A DNA stretch of 64,000 nt from UBA3700 sp964478025. GTDB taxonomy: Bacteria; Bacillota; Clostridia; Christensenellales; UBA3700. The notes under the pieces are model-generated. The model did no database searches. It was not told the origin of the DNA and saw nothing but the letters and a program-made list of their open reading frames with translations. Position numbers and translations under genes: made by a program. The stretch lies in contig CAYZGK010000006.1 of the NCBI GenBank assembly GCA_964478025.1, positions 15,251 to 79,250 on the forward strand. The letters are read 5' to 3'. The first letter of the stretch is position 1; the number at the start of each line of letters is the position of its first letter. Shown here piece by piece: positions 61,801 through 64,000 of this stretch.

Positions 61801-64000
61801 ATGGCGGTATTTAAGTGTAAAATGTGCGGTGGCACAATAGAGTTTGAAAAGGGAGCAACAGTTGGTGTATGTGATAGTTGTGGAACAAAACAAACTTTGC
61901 CACGCCTAGATGATGAAAAAAGAGCAAATTTATATGATAGAGCCAGTCATTTTCGTCGTAATAACGATTTTGATAAAGCTGCAGATATTTATGAGCAAAT
62001 ATTAAATGAAGACAATACTGACGCTGAGGCGTACTGGTCGCTTGTTTTATGTCGTTATGGAATTGAGTATGTAGAAGATCCAAAAACGCACAAACGTATT
62101 CCTACAGTAAATCGTGCACAATTTACATCAATATATATGGATGAGGACTATAAGTCTGCTATTCAATATGCTGATGGTTATCAAAAACAAATCTACGAAG
62201 AAGAAGCTAAAGCCATAGATGATATACAAAAGGGTATTCTTGAAATTTCAAGTAAAGAAGAACCTTTTGATGTTTTTATTTGTTATAAGGAAACAGATGC
62301 TAATGGTAGAAGAACGCAAGATTCTGTACTTGCAAATGATTTGTATCATGAACTTACAGAAGAAGGATTTAAAGTTTTCTTTTCTCGTATAACATTAGAA
62401 GATAAATTAGGTACAGCGTACGAGCCATATATCTTTGCAGCGTTAAATAGTGCTAAAGTAATGGTTGTACTTGGTACTAAACCAGAATATTTTAATGCAG
62501 TTTGGGTAAAAAATGAATGGTCAAGATTCTTGTCGCTTGTAAAAAAATCTAATGGTAAAAAGATTTTAATTCCTGCATATAGAGATATGGACCCTTATGA
62601 TTTGCCTGATGAGTTTTCTCATTTGCAAGCACAAGACATGTCAAAGCTTGGCTTTATGCAAGATTTAATTAGGGGTATTAAAAAAATAATCAGTGCAACT
62701 ACACCTAAACAAACAGTAAAAGAAACAGTAGTGGTTAATAATGCTACATCCACTAACATAACTCCACTTTTAGAGCGTGCATTCCTTTTTTTAGAGGATG
62801 GCAAGTGGCAAGATGCTAATATTTATTGTGAAAAGGTGTTAGATATAAATCCTAAGAATGCTGAGGCATATCTAGGCAAACTTATGGCAGAACTTAGAGT
62901 AAGAACTCGTAAACAACTCGCTGATTGTGAACAGCCTTTTGATGGTAGCGAAAATTATTCAAAAATTATTCGTTTTGGCGATGAGAAACTCGAGAACGAA
63001 ATGCGTGGTTATATAGCCCACATTAACGAACGTAACGAAAACGCACGTCTTAATGCTATTTACAATAGGGCGTTAAAAACAAGGAACTCCGCAATTAGCG
63101 AATCGACTTTTAAGACAGCAGCCGACACATTCAAATCAATATCGGGCTTTAAGGATTCCGATATTCTTGCCGAGCAGTGTTTAGAAAAAGCTGAAATATG
63201 CCGTAAGGATGCAATTTATGCTTCTGGAAAAAATCAAATGTCAAAAGATAATATTAGTGGCTATGAATCAGCCATTAAGACTTTTGAGAGTATTTCTGGT
63301 TATAAAGATGTTGATGAACAAATTTATGTTTGTAAAAAGAAAATAGAATATATTAAAGCAAAGCAAGAAGCTGATCGTTTAGAACTAGCGCGTAAGGCTG
63401 AAGAAAAGAAATTAGCAGAAGAAAAAGCTAAGAGACTTAAAATAAAGATTATTAAAATTGCAACACCAATTATAGCTGCTTGTATAGTATTTATTATTCT
63501 TTTAACCACTGTATTTATTCCAGCTGGAAGGCAAGGTAGTATTAAGACTTTAATAAATGAAGGTAAGTACGAAGAAGCGCAAGAACTAATAGAAAAAAAT
63601 GGTTCGTTCGGAAAGACAAAAAAACTTGCGGCTATGTGTAAGGCAGGTAAAGCTTTTGAAAAGTTAGATTATGAAAGAGGTATAAATGCAATTTCTTCAA
63701 TAGGTGGAAGTATAACTGTTAGTTATGATAGTAATGGCAATTCTATTAGTATAGAGCGCGAAAAAATAGAAAAAGTAAGTGATTTAGATATAAATAATTT
63801 GCAAGAAATTGAAAAAGGTTATGTATGGGAATTGTCAGATTATTTTCTTAATACAAGTTCGTATACTGCCTCCATAACTTTTAAGTGTAATAAAATAGAT
63901 AAAGAAAAAATCTACTCATATGTAGGTTCTGGTAAAACTAGTGTATATTTTGGTTCATACCCACAAACAAAGGTAACTGATGATACGCTTATTGCTACAT
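61801..64000 (+). CDS. TIR-domain protein with zinc ribbon, TPR and transmembrane helix (runs off the right edge)
   Basis: At least 733 residues, open at the window end. The order is an N-terminal zinc ribbon (CKMCGGTIEF...VCDSCGTKQ, Cys pairs C6/C9 and about C25/C28); a TPR-like segment; a TIR domain from F156 (FDVFICYKETDANGRRTQDS, VFFSRITLEDKLG, MVVLGTKPEYF) with a Glu at position 239 in KNEWSRF, where NADase TIRs keep their catalytic Glu; further TPR-like repeats with two SISGYKDxD-type units; a coiled coil; a transmembrane helix (about 548-576); and an extracytoplasmic part ending in FGSYPQTKV, the opening of a DUF6273-like domain. GGAAGAAGG precedes the ATG. A sensing or abortive-infection role is inferred. 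Confidence 0.88.
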   Translation, partial: MAVFKCKMCGGTIEFEKGATVGVCDSCGTKQTLPRLDDEKRANLYDRASHFRRNNDFDKAADIYEQILNEDNTDAEAYWSLVLCRYGIEYVEDPKTHKRIPTVNRAQFTSIYMDEDYKSAIQYADGYQKQIYEEEAKAIDDIQKGILEISSKEEPFDVFICYKETDANGRRTQDSVLANDLYHELTEEGFKVFFSRITLEDKLGTAYEPYIFAALNSAKVMVVLGTKPEYFNAVWVKNEWSRFLSLVKKSNGKKILIPAYRDMDPYDLPDEFSHLQAQDMSKLGFMQDLIRGIKKIISATTPKQTVKETVVVNNATSTNITPLLERAFLFLEDGKWQDANIYCEKVLDINPKNAEAYLGKLMAELRVRTRKQLADCEQPFDGSENYSKIIRFGDEKLENEMRGYIAHINERNENARLNAIYNRALKTRNSAISESTFKTAADTFKSISGFKDSDILAEQCLEKAEICRKDAIYASGKNQMSKDNISGYESAIKTFESISGYKDVDEQIYVCKKKIEYIKAKQEADRLELARKAEEKKLAEEKAKRLKIKIIKIATPIIAACIVFIILLTTVFIPAGRQGSIKTLINEGKYEEAQELIEKNGSFGKTKKLAAMCKAGKAFEKLDYERGINAISSIGGSITVSYDSNGNSISIEREKIEKVSDLDINNLQEIEKGYVWELSDYFLNTSSYTASITFKCNKIDKEKIYSYVGSGKTSVYFGSYPQTKVTDDTLIAT

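Overview
The window looks like a contig from an uncultured, low-GC Gram-positive bacterium, most likely a gut-type member of the Clostridia (Bacillota). The evidence is very AT-rich DNA, strong AGGAGG-type ribosome sites, a single-chain glycyl-tRNA synthetase, fermentative AdhE, an RsgI-like lipoprotein, type III pantothenate kinase with an ECF S component, and the Bacillota order prmA-rsmE-mtaB-hinT-rpsU. TGA is a normal stop (rsmE and the restriction enzyme end on it), so the code is standard. A run of exactly 100 N at 1237-1336 is a scaffold join of unknown true size, so the order to its left is less certain.

Layout. 1-1.2 kb: a broken DUF4143 ATPase ending in short tandem repeats at the gap. 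1.4-12 kb: housekeeping genes (glycyl-tRNA synthetase, esterase, RsgI-like lipoprotein, pantothenate uptake and kinase, homoserine dehydrogenase, two winged-helix/membrane-tail paralogues, THUMP methyltransferase) and a secreted ubiquitin-domain protein. 12-16.5 kb: sbcDC. 16.5-19.6 kb: an accessory patch with a Fic protein carrying its own operators on both sides and a frameshifted secreted cysteine-protease-like gene. 19.7-30.6 kb: uvrBA, a four-gene folate operon on the minus strand, and adhE.

30.8-38.4 kb is the most unusual part. A three-gene cassette (DUF4417 protein, an SGHYxP-motif protein, a small acidic protein) occurs twice in direct orientation. An 896-bp stretch appears identical in the two copies and covers the upstream region, the whole DUF4417 gene and the first codons of the second gene. 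The rest of genes two and three is homologous but strongly diverged. Between the copies lies a 1227-residue P-loop NTPase with a C-terminal helix-turn-helix-like domain. I read this as a recombining conflict or defence locus with a fixed head and variable tails; its function is unproven.

38.6-42.3 kb: a polytopic membrane protein, an APH-type kinase, an AlbA_2/HATPase protein bracketed by 56-bp direct repeats, and a GNAT acetyltransferase. 42.4-46.2 kb: a 1280-residue repeat-rich surface lipoprotein. 46.5-51.7 kb: ttcA and the prmA-rsmE-mtaB-hinT translation/RNA-modification operon. 51.8-58.4 kb: an island between hinT and rpsU with a duplicated and fused unknown gene family, an HNH nuclease and a Sau3AI-type (GATC) restriction-modification pair. 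58.4-64 kb: rpsU, an OGG-type glycosylase, then an SPFH protein, a membrane protein and a TIR protein that runs off the right edge. The last three appear to be driven by a promoter whose spacer contains a (GTC)5 microsatellite.

No rRNA, tRNA, transposase, integrase or CRISPR array was seen. Promoter, operator and terminator calls are read by eye.
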